From Whitmania pigra (taxonomy: Eukaryota; Annelida; Clitellata; Hirudinida; Haemopidae): DNA of 64,000 nucleotides. The stretch spans positions 107,501 through 171,500 of the forward strand of contig JAJTWR010000463.1 in the NCBI GenBank assembly GCA_021613335.1. Reading direction: 5' to 3'. The notes beneath the pieces are model-generated. The model did no database searches. It had not been told where the DNA came from and saw only the letters and a list, made by a program, of their open reading frames with translations. Below are positions 41,560 through 52,402 of this stretch, piece by piece. Each line of letters starts with the position of its first letter. Within the stretch, counting starts at the first letter, position 1. Made by a program: the position numbers and the translations under genes.

Positions 41560-42050
41560 AAATCCACTTTTATCTATTTTTTTATTACGCTGCTCCGGTC
41601 GACCAGTCTTTCATAGATGATGTCAACCCTCGTTCCCTCCTGGAGACGACTTCTCACCTCTGCAAATACAAGCAAGGTAACCTAGGTTTGATGCTGAATG
41701 CAAGATGGCACCATGCTGTGCTTTAACGGAGAAAGATGGCCAGGTAGAATATTAGGGCCGTTGCATCAGACTTCAATGTGCTTAATGCCAACACCATTAC
41801 AACAAGCGCACGACCACATCCTGCCAGGCGGTTGGAAGCTTGTTGGTGAGGCGATTGGTCTTGGTGGTGTAACCAAGGGAACAACGAATGTTTAAACCTA
41901 CTGCAGATATTTGAATGAAAAGCTCAACGGCATCATTACTTTGATGGTACCATTACTAAACTTTATGCCTTCTACTTTCATCTCAGAGTTTCTGCATTTC
42001 TGCCCTAAGGCTTTGAGGAGGTCTGGAGGCTAATCAGATTTCTCCCCAGT
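41560..42050 (+). other. Unassigned sequence between COX20 and a LINE remnant
   Basis: Several short open frames (41538-41726, 41698-41895) have no recognised domain. It may be decayed LINE sequence contiguous with the RT remnant that follows. Confidence 0.3.
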
Positions 42051-42054
42051 AAGC

Positions 42055-42450
42055 GATGTGGCCTCAACCCTATTCCAACATGGCTACTCAAGAAGCTTTC
42101 CAATCTATTAGTTCCTTATCTTGTACATCTATTCAATAAATCATTCACATCAGGCCAATTTCCTAGTTCCTTTGAGGAAGTACAAGTTTGACCCATACTC
42201 AACAAATCTACTCTTGACCCACAACTGCTGTCATCTTACCATCCAATATCCAATCTCATCTTACTTTTAGAACATCTTGTTCTTGCCCATATCCTTACTC
42301 ATCTCAACAATGCATTACTTCCCAAAACACAGTTAGCATATATGCCACATCACTCCATGAAAACTACAGTCCTATGTGTCGTGTCTGACATCGGTATGGC
42401 ATTGGACGCTGGCCAAGTCTCCCTCCTACTTCTCGACATTTACATTTCGA
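42055..42450 (+). pseudogene. Non-LTR reverse transcriptase remnant
   Basis: One frame, with a stop at about 42190, reads as the N-terminal blocks of a LINE RT: LLKKLSNLLVPYLVHLFNKS, then a SGQFP motif, SSYHPISNL, LAYMPHHSMKT and VSLLLLDI. This is CR1/jockey-like. The catalytic YADD region is not present. Confidence 0.75.
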
Positions 42451-42602
42451 GTTGTTGCATTTGAATTCTTACAATATTCGCGAAGTCGTAAATTAATTGT
42501 CGCGTTAAATATAAAAAATTCTTTAATTCGAAAATAAATTTTCTAAAACGATTTAAGGTTTAGCATCAAAAAAAATGACCGCCTGATTACGCCAACAACT
42601 TC

Positions 42603-44327
42603 TTAAGAGTGTCCAATGCTTTGGTATCCTCTGACCTCGCCATCATTTCTTGCATTTAACGGCCTGCTAGTTTCGTCGCTATCTTTCGAAGTGTTTAGAA
42701 GGTTGTTCCAACATGGAGATCGGCAAAGTTCACTGACCAAGGTCATTACGAACAGCACGCCGATGAGCAGATAAACTGAAAAATTGGTAAGTTCCTCAAA
42801 CACGAAAACGTTGTTTTATGTCTATGACTCACTGGATATTCCGACAACGTAAGCATTCCTGCTGCTCTGCTTCCAGTCTCTGCCAGGTACGAGGTCGCCG
42901 AAGCCGATGGTAGTAAGGGAAACGAAGCAGTAATAAAAGCAATCTAAGTAACTCCACTCATTTTCCAAGCAGAAAATTATGGCTGATGGAGCGAAAAAGA
43001 GGATCACAAGGACAAGAAGTAGAAATATGGATATGTACCAGAACCAGGCCTTTGAAGACACAAGACCGTCACGTTTGCTGAGGTATTGCAGAAGTTTATT
43101 TGTTACTGAAGAGAACTTCTCGATGAAGGCAGACAGTAGGAAGAGTGTCACTGGTATCCCGCAGACCGCAAAAAACATCACAAAATATTTTCCGCCAATG
43201 GTGGCCGGCGTCATGTTTCCGTAACCTGTGAAGATTATGTAACAAGTATGCAATTATGTAATATTGTAACACAACAACATGACATATTGCAACATAATCT
43301 TGATTGCGTAGTATTAATATTACGCCTCAAGTTCTATTCTAATTATCTAATAGATTCGAGCGTGTCATCGATGTATCCAAAGCTCAAAAATCTAAATTAA
43401 GTCTCGCATTAGAAGGCTAATTAGAGTTTTCAGTTAAAAGCGTTTCGTGAATTCACAGTTATCAGGTTAAGTTAATCATCGCAAGAGTTTGTAAATTAGT
43501 TAACAAGAAGTAACCTCTCAACTTGTGACAGAAAGTTAATAAAATATTTATAAGACATTTAAAGAAAAGCAGCTAGTAGCTAGTTAAGAAATTAAACAAA
43601 TGAATAAATAATGTGAATGTCGATTACAATCACGCAATCCGTTTTTAAAATCACGGTTGACCGGCGATCTCAATTAAATATTTTTAGCCGGTGGGCTTAT
43701 TTATTGATCTTGTCAGTAAAAGAACAGCTCGACTTTATGGGCCGAGACAAACTTTGCATAAATTATTCAGAAGAATTATTTTTTAATCAATATTTATCGC
43801 GAATAATAAACATACGAAACAGAAACTTATTAGCTTGCCCGATAATTAGATGTCTTCGAAAATAATATAATAATTTTCATAATAAATAGTTGAAACATCA
43901 CGAACCTATCATGACCAGGATTGACACAACAAAGAAGATCGATTCCGTTACTGACCAATTTCTAGTTTCAGACGAATCATTCCACAATAAATCGACATTC
44001 TCTCCGTTCTTCAAATAACCAAACATTTCTTTCAAGAGTTTTTGAAGTTCTGTTTCTATAGTTTATAAAATATTTCTGAAGAAGTTTTAAATGTTGTCGG
44101 AACATCTGATACCAACCGTTTAAATTTCTGGAATAATTTGCAACAAATGACTGATACAATTGCCTCATTTCAGTAATAATTTCCTTGTCATTTGACTCCT
44201 CTATCTGCCTAATAATAAACGCTCCTCCGACAATAAACAGCAAATACAGGAACACTGCAGGAATTATGTAGTTACCGCAACATCCTGCCCTGTTGACTAA
44301 AAATCCGTTGAAACAAAGAAAGCCCAT
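42603..44327 (-). CDS. Two-pore-domain potassium channel (four exons)
   Basis: Exons 44327-44117, 44049-43906, 43225-42833 and 42775-42603 join in phase to 306 codons. Order: short cytoplasmic N-terminus, TM1 (YIIPAVFLYLLFIVGG), long extracellular loop with Asn-glycosylation motifs, pore helix 1 (WSVTESIFFVVS), TM2 (FVMFFAVCGIPVTLFLLS), TM3, pore 2 with canonical TTIGFG, TM4 and a short tail. This is the K2P/TWK family of leak channels. The first filter reads VMIGYG, without the usual Thr-Thr. The second intron splits the first Gly codon of GYG, a position I recall as conserved in K2P genes. The ATG at 44327 gives the usual short N-terminus; the frame runs only two codons further up in a non-ATG context. 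Confidence 0.9.
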
Positions 44328-44329
44328 GC

Positions 44330-44890
44330 CCAATTTACATTATCATGTTGGATATCAAAAGTAGTTAATCTAGACAGAAATCTTAATCACGAGAAATCTC
44401 AGCGGATAATAAGTGCCCCTCGCACATCTGTTGTTACTTTTTATGCGCTACGGAAGCCAAGAATGGCTATGTAAAACTTAGACTCAATTCTAATTTTTTC
44501 CAGAAAGGAATTAATTTTATTAAACGCGAATGTACTTGAATACCGCTTTAAATATAAAGTACTTGCATGAACATAGTTTTGGGAGGAGGGCAGGAGGAAA
44601 ACGGTTACAGGGCCGAAAATGATTTCGGGGGATCATCATCATCATCATACGATAATTAGTTGGTTCTATATATACATAGGCATTGAAGAGTCATCTTGCA
44701 TTGTGTCTTTTGACAACCTGCAAAACCAAAACGTTTTCACGATGCAATGAAAAGTTTATACGGCCTTCAATGGTAATTCTGGTATTCTTGATGATGGCGA
44801 TCTTGATGATGATGATGCATTTCTTGCTAATCCAGAAACAAAATTTTTAAAATTTACAATTGAAATATTTGTTGGTAATATTCGTGAACC
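44330..44890. other. Intergenic spacer
   Basis: Contains a short (CAT)n run at 44632-44650 and a GAT run near 44800. No exon is supported. Confidence 0.4.
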
Positions 44891-44899
44891 TCCCCTAAA

Positions 44900-45500
44900 T
44901 ACGGCCCTTGTCAGTTATATCTACCGATTTATGGTGTGGCGATGGATTCTCCTCTTAGACATATCTTCGCTGACTTTTACATGGGACATTTAGAGAAGAT
45001 GACATTTATGGAGATTGATTTACCGTTGGTGTTTTGTCGGTATGTTGAGGCCATTTTTCTCAAATGTCGGGATAAAGCTCAATTTAATGAAGTGAAGACT
45101 AAATATGAAAGTAATTAAGTGTTGCCCTTTACAATAGAGCTCAGTGACATACGGAAACATCTTGCCTTCCTCGATGTTTTGGTCATTCAAACTTTGTCGC
45201 AACTCACCCATGAGGTTTATGTCAAGCCAACTAATGATGGCAGCTGCATGAATGGAATTATTTTCTGTCTCGGCAGATACAAGGAAAATATGGTATACAA
45301 TTTCATATCAAGAGCATGCGAAACTTCAGATACATTGAACAAATTTGTTGCTGAAGTTTGAAGACAACTACGCCAACTCTATGATTGATCAAATTTTGGA
45401 TGCATACTTGCGTAAGAAAATAACTTGCAACCAATTGAAAGTTCAGGGAGAGACTTTGGAGAGTGTACGGATTTAATACTATGCCCCAATGCATGCCAAA
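44900..45500 (+). pseudogene. Penelope-like element reverse transcriptase fragment
   Basis: Frame to 45118: MDSPLRHIFADFYMGHLEK and FCRYVEAIFL, matching the GSPLSP...ADLYM and RYVDD blocks of Penelope RTs, with the catalytic DD changed to EA. Frame 45119-45361: LAFLDVLV and HEVYVKPTNDG, matching the LPFLDVLV and VYRKPTHTD blocks. Stops, a frameshift and the lost catalytic residues show it is dead. No GIY-YIG endonuclease is visible. Confidence 0.75.
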
Positions 45501-45539
45501 TACAAACTGGATGAGAAGATATTACGTAACACTATGACA

Positions 45540-46000
45540 CCGAATGTGAAAATTAGAATCAGACAAAAATGATTTTTGGGATGGGAAAGAAAACGAAAAT
45601 AGACCGAATGGCAAAAAAAACTTGACACCGAAAAATAAAACTTAAATTGAAACAGATTTACGGTCTAAACCGTAGAAAAACAAAAAAAATTAAAATTAAA
45701 GTAGTTTAGTATAATAAAGTATGTAATATAATATTAAAAAAATAAATTTAAATTGTTTTAATTTATTTAATCAATTTAACTTTATAGACAAACTTATTAA
45801 GAACTATTTATGAAAACTTATATTATTGTGATCGATGTTTTTGTTTTGAGTCTCGAGCCTGCACTGACACAAAGCAAATTGCGATTATTGGAGCTTCACT
45901 ACACTGATTGAACATGGCAATAAATTAATCAGCTGATTTCTCAAACTAATATTATTGGTGAAACCTTATAACTTGTCGACATTAACATTAATTAACACGG
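45540..46000. other. AT-rich spacer
   Basis: No recognisable feature; AT-rich DNA near 45680-45790. Confidence 0.4.
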
Positions 46001-46001
46001 C

Positions 46002-46190
46002 GTGCAGGTTAGCCGAATGGGTTACGTGCCTGCATACGGCGGTAATGGCAACAGTCGTAATGTGTCGTGTTCGAAACCCAGCCTGCACTGCCACCAGCGC
46101 CCTTGGGAAGGAGCGCTATATAAATGGTTACAAGAAGCGCCCCTGACGCTATGCATATTTCGCTATATAAATGAAGTTACAATTACAATT
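46002..46190 (+). mobile_element. tRNA-derived SINE, family A (best copy)
   Basis: Head GTGCAGG pairs with CCTGCAC 3' of the B box, a perfect 7-bp acceptor-like stem. A box TTAGCCGAATGGGTTA, B box GTTCGAAACCC. The body ends with two hairpin-forming GCTATATAAA motifs, a tail type also seen at the 3' ends of some LINEs. Confidence 0.9.
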
Positions 46191-46199
46191 AACAATTAG

Positions 46200-46705
46200 C
46201 ATAACAAAATAAGGTCCGACCGCTTATCAAATGATTAAAAGTAAATTTCTCCTATGTAGACATATTTATAAAAGTTTTTAAAAAATGTTGTCTTTAAAAA
46301 GGAGTATAATAAAGTAATTATTGATTTTACAAATATTGTCCTATCTTTCCACAAATAGTGACAAGCGGTCACGTACTTCAAACCGATCATTATGCTATTT
46401 AACTGTCTTCATTAATTTTGATCTTAGTTGGCAAATTTAGTCTACAAAATAAGCCGCGACATCAGGCAATTTATAGAATTTTAGTTTCGAGTTAGACTGT
46501 GATGCACCACTAGAGATGTGAGCGTGAAATATTTCAATTGTTTTATTTCAAAATGTTTTGTTCTTTTTGAAATATTTCAACACAAAAAAAACACAAAAAA
46601 AACATAAAAAACAAAACAAAAAATTTATAACTTTAAAAATGAAGTTTTGATGTTCTAAAGAAGCCACCCTTGTCCTGAAATAATTATTTTTTAAGTTTCC
46701 CGATG
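46200..46705. other. AT-rich spacer with A-rich tract
   Basis: 46580-46625 is an A-rich (acaaaaaaaa) tract. No exon seen. Confidence 0.4.
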
Positions 46706-46706
46706 C

Positions 46707-47363
46707 CTAGCTACATAATTTAAAATTGTGCCCTGTGGTAGAACCACTTTTTGTGGCTTCGAAAAACTGTTCAGGCAAAAGGCCTTCCCTTCCCGATAAA
46801 ATTTTGAATGCCTCGATGAGGTCTCCTCTATTTCTTCTCTTTTCCAGAGTTGTTAATTTACATCTACTTAATCTTTCCTCGTAACTCAGCTTTCCAAAAC
46901 CTTCTATCATCCTGGTTGTCATTTTTTGTACTCTTTCCAACACTCTTACATCCTTTCTCAAATGAGGGTTCCACACTTGCACACAGTACTCAAGATGTGG
47001 CCTTACTAATGCCTTATACAATCTCAGTATTACATACTTGTCCCTACTCACTAATGTTCTCTTTATCATTCCAAGTACTCTGTTTGCTTTTTTAGCAACT
47101 TCCATGCACTGTAGAGATGCTTTTCCATTGTTCTGCATTATTATCCCCAGATCCCTTTCATGATTAGACTGCTTCAGAATGCTTCCTCCAAATACATATT
47201 CAACTTTCGTGTTTTTGCATACCATATGCATAATGGAGCATTTGCTTACGTTGTAAAGCATCTTCTGCCCATTTGAATAACTTGTCAAAGTCTTCCTTAA
47301 GTATACCCAGTGTTTCAGTGCATATTCATTTATCCAAAATGATAAACGGAACCAACTCACCAC
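46707..47363 (-). pseudogene. CR1/jockey-like LINE, C-terminal RT part, 5'-truncated
   Basis: A 218-codon frame covers the thumb and C-terminal region: KCSIMHM, LGIIMQN, KANRVLGMIKR, LVRPHLEYCVQVWNPH and LEKRRNRGDLIEAFKIL. These are the conserved motifs of CR1-like LINEs downstream of the catalytic site. It is truncated at the 5' side, and the terminal codons run to a stop at 46707. A family different from the RNase H LINE at 23-27 kb. Confidence 0.85.
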
Positions 47364-47569
47364 AAACAGGGCTACAAAACTGGTTTTTATTCCCCAAAAC
47401 TTAAAGCTGTAAGCTTCTTCAGAATGTAATTACAACTCTGAAGCAGAAGACTATTTGGTGAAATGGACTCAGAACTTAATTTAAATTAGCACCGTTGCTC
47501 TAGTTTTGTATTATTTTTTACTTATGTTGCAATAAATTTGTTTAACTAATCATGAACCATCACTTTTCA

Positions 47570-47680
47570 ACAAATTTAAAAAAAACCAAAAAAAAACCAT
47601 AAAAAACAATAAAAAACCATAAAAAACTCATAAAAAACACATAAAAAACTCGGACCAAAAAAACATGTTTTTTTTTACAA
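47570..47680. repeat. A-rich (aaaaaaccat/cata) repeats
   Basis: Degenerate tandem A-rich units such as aaaaaaccataaaaaac. Confidence 0.7.
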
Positions 47681-47709
47681 CTTTATGCACCACTAAGTAC
47701 GAGAAAGCT

Positions 47710-47875
47710 TGGCAACCGTCATAACGGCCCGGCAACAAAATAGCCCAGTCGAAACATCCCCGTCGAAACATCCCCGCCAAAATAGCCAGGCGTCAAAATA
47801 GCGGCAAAATTGGTTCACTGTGGATTTGTTACATGTCCACATGACGTGATGACAAGATGAGTCCGATAAGGTGAT
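47710..47875. mobile_element. Truncated copy of the 5775-6240 foldback element
   Basis: Starts ACCGTCATAACGGCCCGGC, continues with ACAAAATAGCCC motifs and ends with ACATGTCCACATGACGTGATG, which matches (inverted) the central part of the full element. Its right end abuts the promoter of zinc-finger unit 0. Confidence 0.75.
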
Positions 47876-47895
47876 TCACTTTGTGTGGCTCGAAA

Positions 47896-48000
47896 CGAAT
47901 TGCACTTGAAAGGTTACATAAAAACAGGGAGCATGCACCGCATGCATCATGAAGCTTGGTTTCGCAATAGCTATATAAGGACTGAACTCGCATGAGAGGT
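47896..48000 (+). promoter_or_regulatory. Promoter of zinc-finger unit 0 (disrupted)
   Basis: Matches the array promoter from gaattgcacttgaaaggtta through agctatataagg to catgagaggttca, but the GC box (gggcgggg) is deleted. Beyond it the 5' leader is interrupted by SINE tails. Confidence 0.8.
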
Positions 48001-48200
48001 TCACAACGGGCTTTAATCAAATAAATAAATAAATAAATAAATGAGAGGTTCACAAGTCCAAATCACCTCAGTTATGCAACGGACTATAATCAAATAAATA
48101 AATAAATGAGAGGTTCACCAGTGCGCCCGCATGGCCTAACGGTTAAGGCTGCGCCTCTCACGATGGCAGCACGGGGTTCAAACCTATGTATCGCTGAGAG
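47994..48200 (+). mobile_element. Serial SINE insertions in the unit 0 leader
   Basis: gagaggttcac occurs three times (about 47994, 48042, 48108). Between copies 1 and 2, and 2 and 3, are SINE-type tails (aacgg.ctttaatc or aacggactataatc plus aaat repeats). After copy 3 a family-B head starts at 48121 and runs through its B box (ggggttcaa, about 48173). This is what repeated insertion at one site, each making its own duplication, would leave. Confidence 0.7.
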
Positions 48201-50410
48201 CCGAAAACGTAGGAGAGTCTTGTCTTCTTCGTCGTCGGTAGCATCTGAGGTTTCGAAAGAAAAATTAACAAAAGTCTTTATCAAGACTGAGATCAGGAAA
48301 CTGAACCCAGCTAAGGTTCAGAAACAGGTTAGTGGGATTCTTGGCAGGAATGATGTCAAAAGTATTGCCAGCAATGATCTTCTTGTCGTTTTTGCCAAGA
48401 ATGATGCTGAGATAATTAAGTTATCACAGATTAAGGAGTTAGACGGTTTTTCGGCTAGTATCCGCGTAGCGGCTAAACCGAAATATTGCATTGTCGGCGT
48501 TCCCGCCAGCGTCGACGGTAACACTATTCAAGAATGCACTGGTTGCGTCAGCGCGACTAGAGTCACTAAAAATGTAGGAGGTCAGAAGGTGGCCAGCAGC
48601 GCAAAATAGCTAAGGAGGCTATTACGATTAAGGCCAATAAACATGGTAGCTATGCTAAAGCCCTTATGGCTGCTAAAAATAAGATCGAGGAGATACTACC
48701 TACTCCCTCTGTTAAGGTTGCTGAGGTTTCAAAAACAACCGAGGTTGTCTCTCAATACATGCAGGCTGAAAACTCTCAGCAAATAAACAAGATAAAACCT
48801 AAGTCTAAGCCTAGGAATAAAAATAACAATAAGAATGAAAATCTTAAACCTGTCGAGAAACCTGCGGAGACTCAGCTGAGCATCTCCGCTTTCTTCCTCG
48901 GCAGATTAATCACTAAAATTATTAAGCAGATGAATCAGAGGTTCTATGGAAGGAACAAGGAGCAATTATTGGATGTCCTCAGTCACGTCTGCATGCTCGC
49001 CTTCGAGTGCATGGATGAAGACAACATGTCTGAAGCAGTCCGCTCTGCCGCTAAAACAAGTTTGGTTGCCCAATCGGTTCAATATGGATAATGCCACAAG
49101 AATTATTCAATGCAATTGTGAGAGCATTCGTCAAAAAATCGGTGAACGTTTCTTTTCCGAATTCATTGAATAAATTACCTGATATTGTTTTGATACAAGA
49201 AAAATTTCTAAACAACAGGAACTTATTCAAACTTCATGGGTATCAGATCGAACGATTTGACCACCAGGATGATGAACTCTCAAAGAACTTGCAGAACTTG
49301 CATTCCTCCAATCTCCTCTGCTGATGGCTCCCGATTGACAACTTTAGCAAAGCTGAGACCCTTGCAAAATATTTTGCCTACGCCAGCAGCAATGCAAATC
49401 TGTCCCCGCCCTTCGCGAATATTAAGCAGAATCTCTCTCTTCTCGATCTTGACAGTCACGACAACTGTTCTCTGTCTTACTCCATAGAAACTTCTGAAGT
49501 AATGGATGCACTCGGTAAATGTGGGAACTCTTCGCGAGGCCCCGATGGCATTCATTACGAAATGATATGAAGACTTCCTTTGTCATGCTTCAAATGCATT
49601 GTTTCTTTATTCAACCAATCCTGGACAATAGGGCGTCTCCACTCCTGCTGGAAGAAAGCTACTGTAGTCCCTATCCCGAAGAGAGGCAAGTCCCTTTCAG
49701 AACCTTCCTCAAATAGGCCCATTTCCTTAACCTCCATTCTCTGCAAGCTCTTTGAGAGTGTGATTGCAGCAAGACTAAGGTGGCGTTTTGAGAGTATTGG
49801 TCTTATAAGTCCGCATCAAGCTGGCTTCAGAAAAGGAAGGGGATGCTCAAATCACTTTGTTCGAATCACTCAAGACATAGCTGCCTCTTTTTCGAAAAAG
49901 CAGATGGCACTTGGAGTTTTCCTAGATCTATAAAAAGCCTTTGACACGAAGTGGAAAAAAGGAATAGTCGCGATGTTGTCCGCACTAGGCATCAAATGGA
50001 GCATGCTTCGCTGGATAAACGACTTCCTACAAGACCGTACAATGAAAGACAGAGTCGGAGCGACTTTTTCCAATCCCCATACCCTTAACAATGTCACTCC
50101 CCAAGGCAGTCCTAAGCCATCTATTATTCATCGTGATGCTTGACGGACTGCATCATCCAGAGAATGAAATCAAGATGTCTACGTACATCGACGACATAGC
50201 CCTCTGGACGATCGCTAGCAATCTCTCCACCATGACTCACAGAATGCAACGGTGGCTCAACCGAACAGAGAAGATTTTATCTCATAACGCTTTTCGTATT
50301 TCTTTTAAGAAATCTTGCTTAGTTGTATTTAATATTAATAAATCAAGGCTGGATTTCACCAGAACAACACTGCGCATAGCTAGGGAACAAATCCCAATGA
50401 GGGTTTCGCA
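48180..50410 (+). mobile_element. LINE copy with ORF1, internally deleted
   Basis: ORF1 (to 48609, then 48610-49091 in another frame) has basic NLS-like RKRRR, ELDGFSASIRVAAKPK, IVGVPASV and SATRVTKN, typical of I/R1-clade nucleic-acid-binding ORF1 proteins. At 49091-49280 lies the endonuclease start (IIQCNCES, IVLIQE, GYQIERFD). The sequence then jumps at about 49290 to a position equal to residue 300 of the 23-kb LINE (ISSADGS), deleting most of the endonuclease. RT follows in broken frames, with YIDD in place of YADD near 50187-50200. It ends at LRIAREQIPM, where it is fused to zinc-finger sequence. Confidence 0.85.
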
Positions 50411-50790
50411 CTCATGAGTTACCTGAAAACTCATATGAAATGCAAGCACGTTGGTCAAACTTACCGATACCAGATATGCGGGAAAGCGCTAAAAAGTGCG
50501 CATTATCTCAGCATCCACTTGCTGATACACAAGAAAGAAAAAGAATTTAAATGCGATTTCTGCGAGAAGGATTTTGTCGATAAGCCATCGCTGAGGTTGC
50601 ACTTAAGGAGCCCACTGGAGATCGACCTTTCAAGTGTCAGCACTGCGAAAAGACGTTCAAGCAGACCAGTCACTTGAAAACCCACGAAAGGCTACATACC
50701 GACGAGAGGCCGTTCAAGTGCGACCGCTGTTCGAAAGAATTTCGCCAGGTGGGAAACCTGCTTGTCCACAAAAAAACTCGCCATTGCTAA
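50405..50790 (+). pseudogene. Zinc-finger unit 0, 3' half, fused to a LINE
   Basis: Corresponds to the second half of finger 3 through finger 7 of the array gene. Two Cys-to-Tyr changes are present: MSYLKT, and YRYQIC, which removes the first zinc ligand of finger 4. One base is missing near 50605 (gagcccactgg against gagccacactgg), shifting the frame. Both substitutions are G-to-A transitions. The 5' half is replaced by the LINE, so the copy cannot be functional. Confidence 0.9.
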
Positions 50791-50899
50791 AACATTCGGT
50801 GGGAAAGTGGATTGGTGGCGGAAAGGCATTGCGTGTCACAATTGATATTTATTATTTCTTTTATTTGTGTCTCAATAAATGCATAGTCTTTAAAAAATA

Positions 50900-51413
50900 A
50901 TTGGCGTTTTTTCTTTATAATTAAATAAAATACAATTAACTAAAAATAAACAAAACACTAGGAATTGGCGTTTTTCTTTTATAATTAAATAAAATACAAT
51001 TAACTAAAAATAAACAAAACACTAGGAATTGGCGTTTTTCTTTTATAATTAAATAAAATACAATAACTAAAAATAAACAAAACACTAGGAATTAGCGTAT
51101 CTCTTTTATAATTAAATAAAATACAATTAACTAAAAATAAACAAAACACTAGGAATTGGCGTTTTTCTTTTATAATTAAATAAAATACAATTAACTAAAA
51201 ATAAACAAAACACTAGGAATTGGCGTTTTTCTTTTATAATTAAATAAAATACAATTAACTAAAAATAAACAAAACACTAGGAATTGGCGTTTTTCTTTTA
51301 TAATTAAATGAAATACAATTAACTAAAAATAAACAAAACACTAGGAATTGGCGTTTTTCTTTTATAATTAAATAAAATACAATTAACTAAAAATAAACAA
51401 AACACTACGAATT
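50900..51413. repeat. 64-bp satellite array, about 8 copies
   Basis: Unit begins gaattggcgtttttctttta and ends aacaaaacacta; starts at 50961 and 51025 give the 64-bp period. One monomer has the variant agcgtatctc (near 51090), and the next-to-last has aaatgaaata. The array starts just after the unit 0 polyadenylation signal. Confidence 0.95.
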
Positions 51414-51414
51414 G

Positions 51415-51583
51415 CACTTGAAAGGTTACATAAGAACAAAAGAGGCATGCATCGCACGCATCATGAAGTGGGCGGGGCTTGGCTTCGCAATAGCTATATA
51501 AGACGGAACTCGCATGAGAGGTTCATTTCACCGCTAACGCTCGTCGTGTCAACATCTCCCGCAAAAGTTGAATTTCACGTGCA
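51415..51583 (+). promoter_or_regulatory. Core promoter and leader of the array gene (copy 1)
   Basis: After gaattgcacttgaaagg comes a GC box gtgggcggggcttgg, then TATA box TATATAAG at 51495, about 90 bp before the ATG. The leader contains tcaccgctaacgctcgtcgt. Equivalent TATA boxes start at 52743, 54507, 56077, 57518, 59216, 60796, 62239 and 63680. Copy 1 has one base fewer after the TATA box (taagacgg against taaggacgg). A unit-borne promoter means each copy can be transcribed on its own. Confidence 0.8.
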
Positions 51584-52294
51584 ATGGCTCTTTCAATTGA
51601 TGCAAAGCAACTCGAAGAGGTAGTTTTCATCTGCGACAAGTGCGACTCTTTATTCAACTCGCAGGAAGAAATACAGCAGCACTTCGTGACTTGCTACGGG
51701 CTTGATCAGCAGATCCAGTCGTTCGGCGATGCAGGCGAACGCTACCAAGAAGCCACACCGACAGGAGCTTTTAATAGAAAAGCCAGGAAGCAAGAAAACA
51801 GGTGTCTCACCTGCGATAAGGTATTCGCGACGCCCTATACTCTGAAGTCGCACATGAAGTTGCACAACAATGACAGGCCCTTCAAGTGCGATGAATGCGG
51901 TATGGGTTTCGCACTCATGAGTTGCCTGAAAACTCATATGAAATGCAAGCACGTTGGTCAAACTTACCGATGCCAGATATGCGGGAAAGCGCTAAAAAGT
52001 GCGCATTATCTCAGCATCCACTTGCTGATACACAAGAAAGAAAAAGAATTTAAATGCGATTTCTGCGAGAAGGATTTTGTCGATAAGCCATCGCTGAGGT
52101 TGCACTTAAGGAGCCACACTGGAGATCGACCTTTCAAGTGTCAGCACTGCGAAAAGACGTTCAAGCAGACCAGTCACTTGAAAACCCACGAAAGGCTACA
52201 TACCGACGAGAGGCCGTTCAAGTGCGACCGCTGTTCGAAAGAATTTCGCCAGGTGGGAAACCTGCTTGTCCACAAAAAAACTCGCCATTGCTAA
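51584..52294 (+). CDS. C2H2 zinc-finger protein, array copy 1
   Basis: Intronless, 236 codons. Finger 1 (residues 15-37) is degenerate, with CX2CX12HX4C ligands. Fingers 2-7 follow at about residues 72-94, 100-123, 129-151, 157-179, 185-207 and 213-236, with TGEKP-like linkers (NNDRPF, TGDRPF, TDERPF). Finger 4 has Leu-Lys where Phe is usual, and finger 7 has HX4H spacing plus a terminal Cys. Predicted contact residues (-1,2,3,6): T,Y,T,S; L,S,C,T; S,H,Y,I; D,P,S,L; Q,S,H,T; Q,G,N,V. It should be a sequence-specific nuclear DNA-binding protein; I recognise no effector domain and no named orthologue. ATG at 51584 is the first in the leader, in agcgtgcaATGG context. Confidence 0.93.
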   Translation: MALSIDAKQLEEVVFICDKCDSLFNSQEEIQQHFVTCYGLDQQIQSFGDAGERYQEATPTGAFNRKARKQENRCLTCDKVFATPYTLKSHMKLHNNDRPFKCDECGMGFALMSCLKTHMKCKHVGQTYRCQICGKALKSAHYLSIHLLIHKKEKEFKCDFCEKDFVDKPSLRLHLRSHTGDRPFKCQHCEKTFKQTSHLKTHERLHTDERPFKCDRCSKEFRQVGNLLVHKKTRHC

Positions 52295-52369
52295 AACATT
52301 CGGTGGGAAAGTGGATTGGTGGCGGAAAGGCATTGCGTGTCACAATTGATATTATTATTTCTTTTATTT

Positions 52370-52385
52370 GTGTCTCAATAAATGC
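52370..52385 (+). terminator. Polyadenylation signal of array copy 1
   Basis: CAATAAATGCATAG lies about 80 bp after the stop and immediately before the first 64-bp monomer. The same motif follows every copy, including unit 0 (50874). Confidence 0.7.
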
Positions 52386-52402
52386 ATAGTCTTTAAAAAA
52401 TA

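Noticed and set aside
46002..46190. Genuine tRNA gene
   Set aside because: The tRNA-like head continues into a SINE body and several similarly built copies occur in the window.
48106..48180. LINE ORF1 starting at 48106
   Set aside because: The first 25 or so codons are SINE head, not LINE protein; the true start is unclear and probably lies after 48180.
50900..51413. CRISPR array
   Set aside because: The 64-bp units are contiguous with no unique spacers, and the genome is eukaryotic.
51650..51961. 103-residue minus-strand ORF repeated in every array unit
   Set aside because: It is antisense to the zinc-finger frame and its repetition only reflects duplication of the unit.
52138..52389. 81-88-residue second + frame at the 3' end of each zinc-finger copy
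   Set aside because: It overlaps the zinc-finger frame and would need internal initiation; no domain is recognisable.
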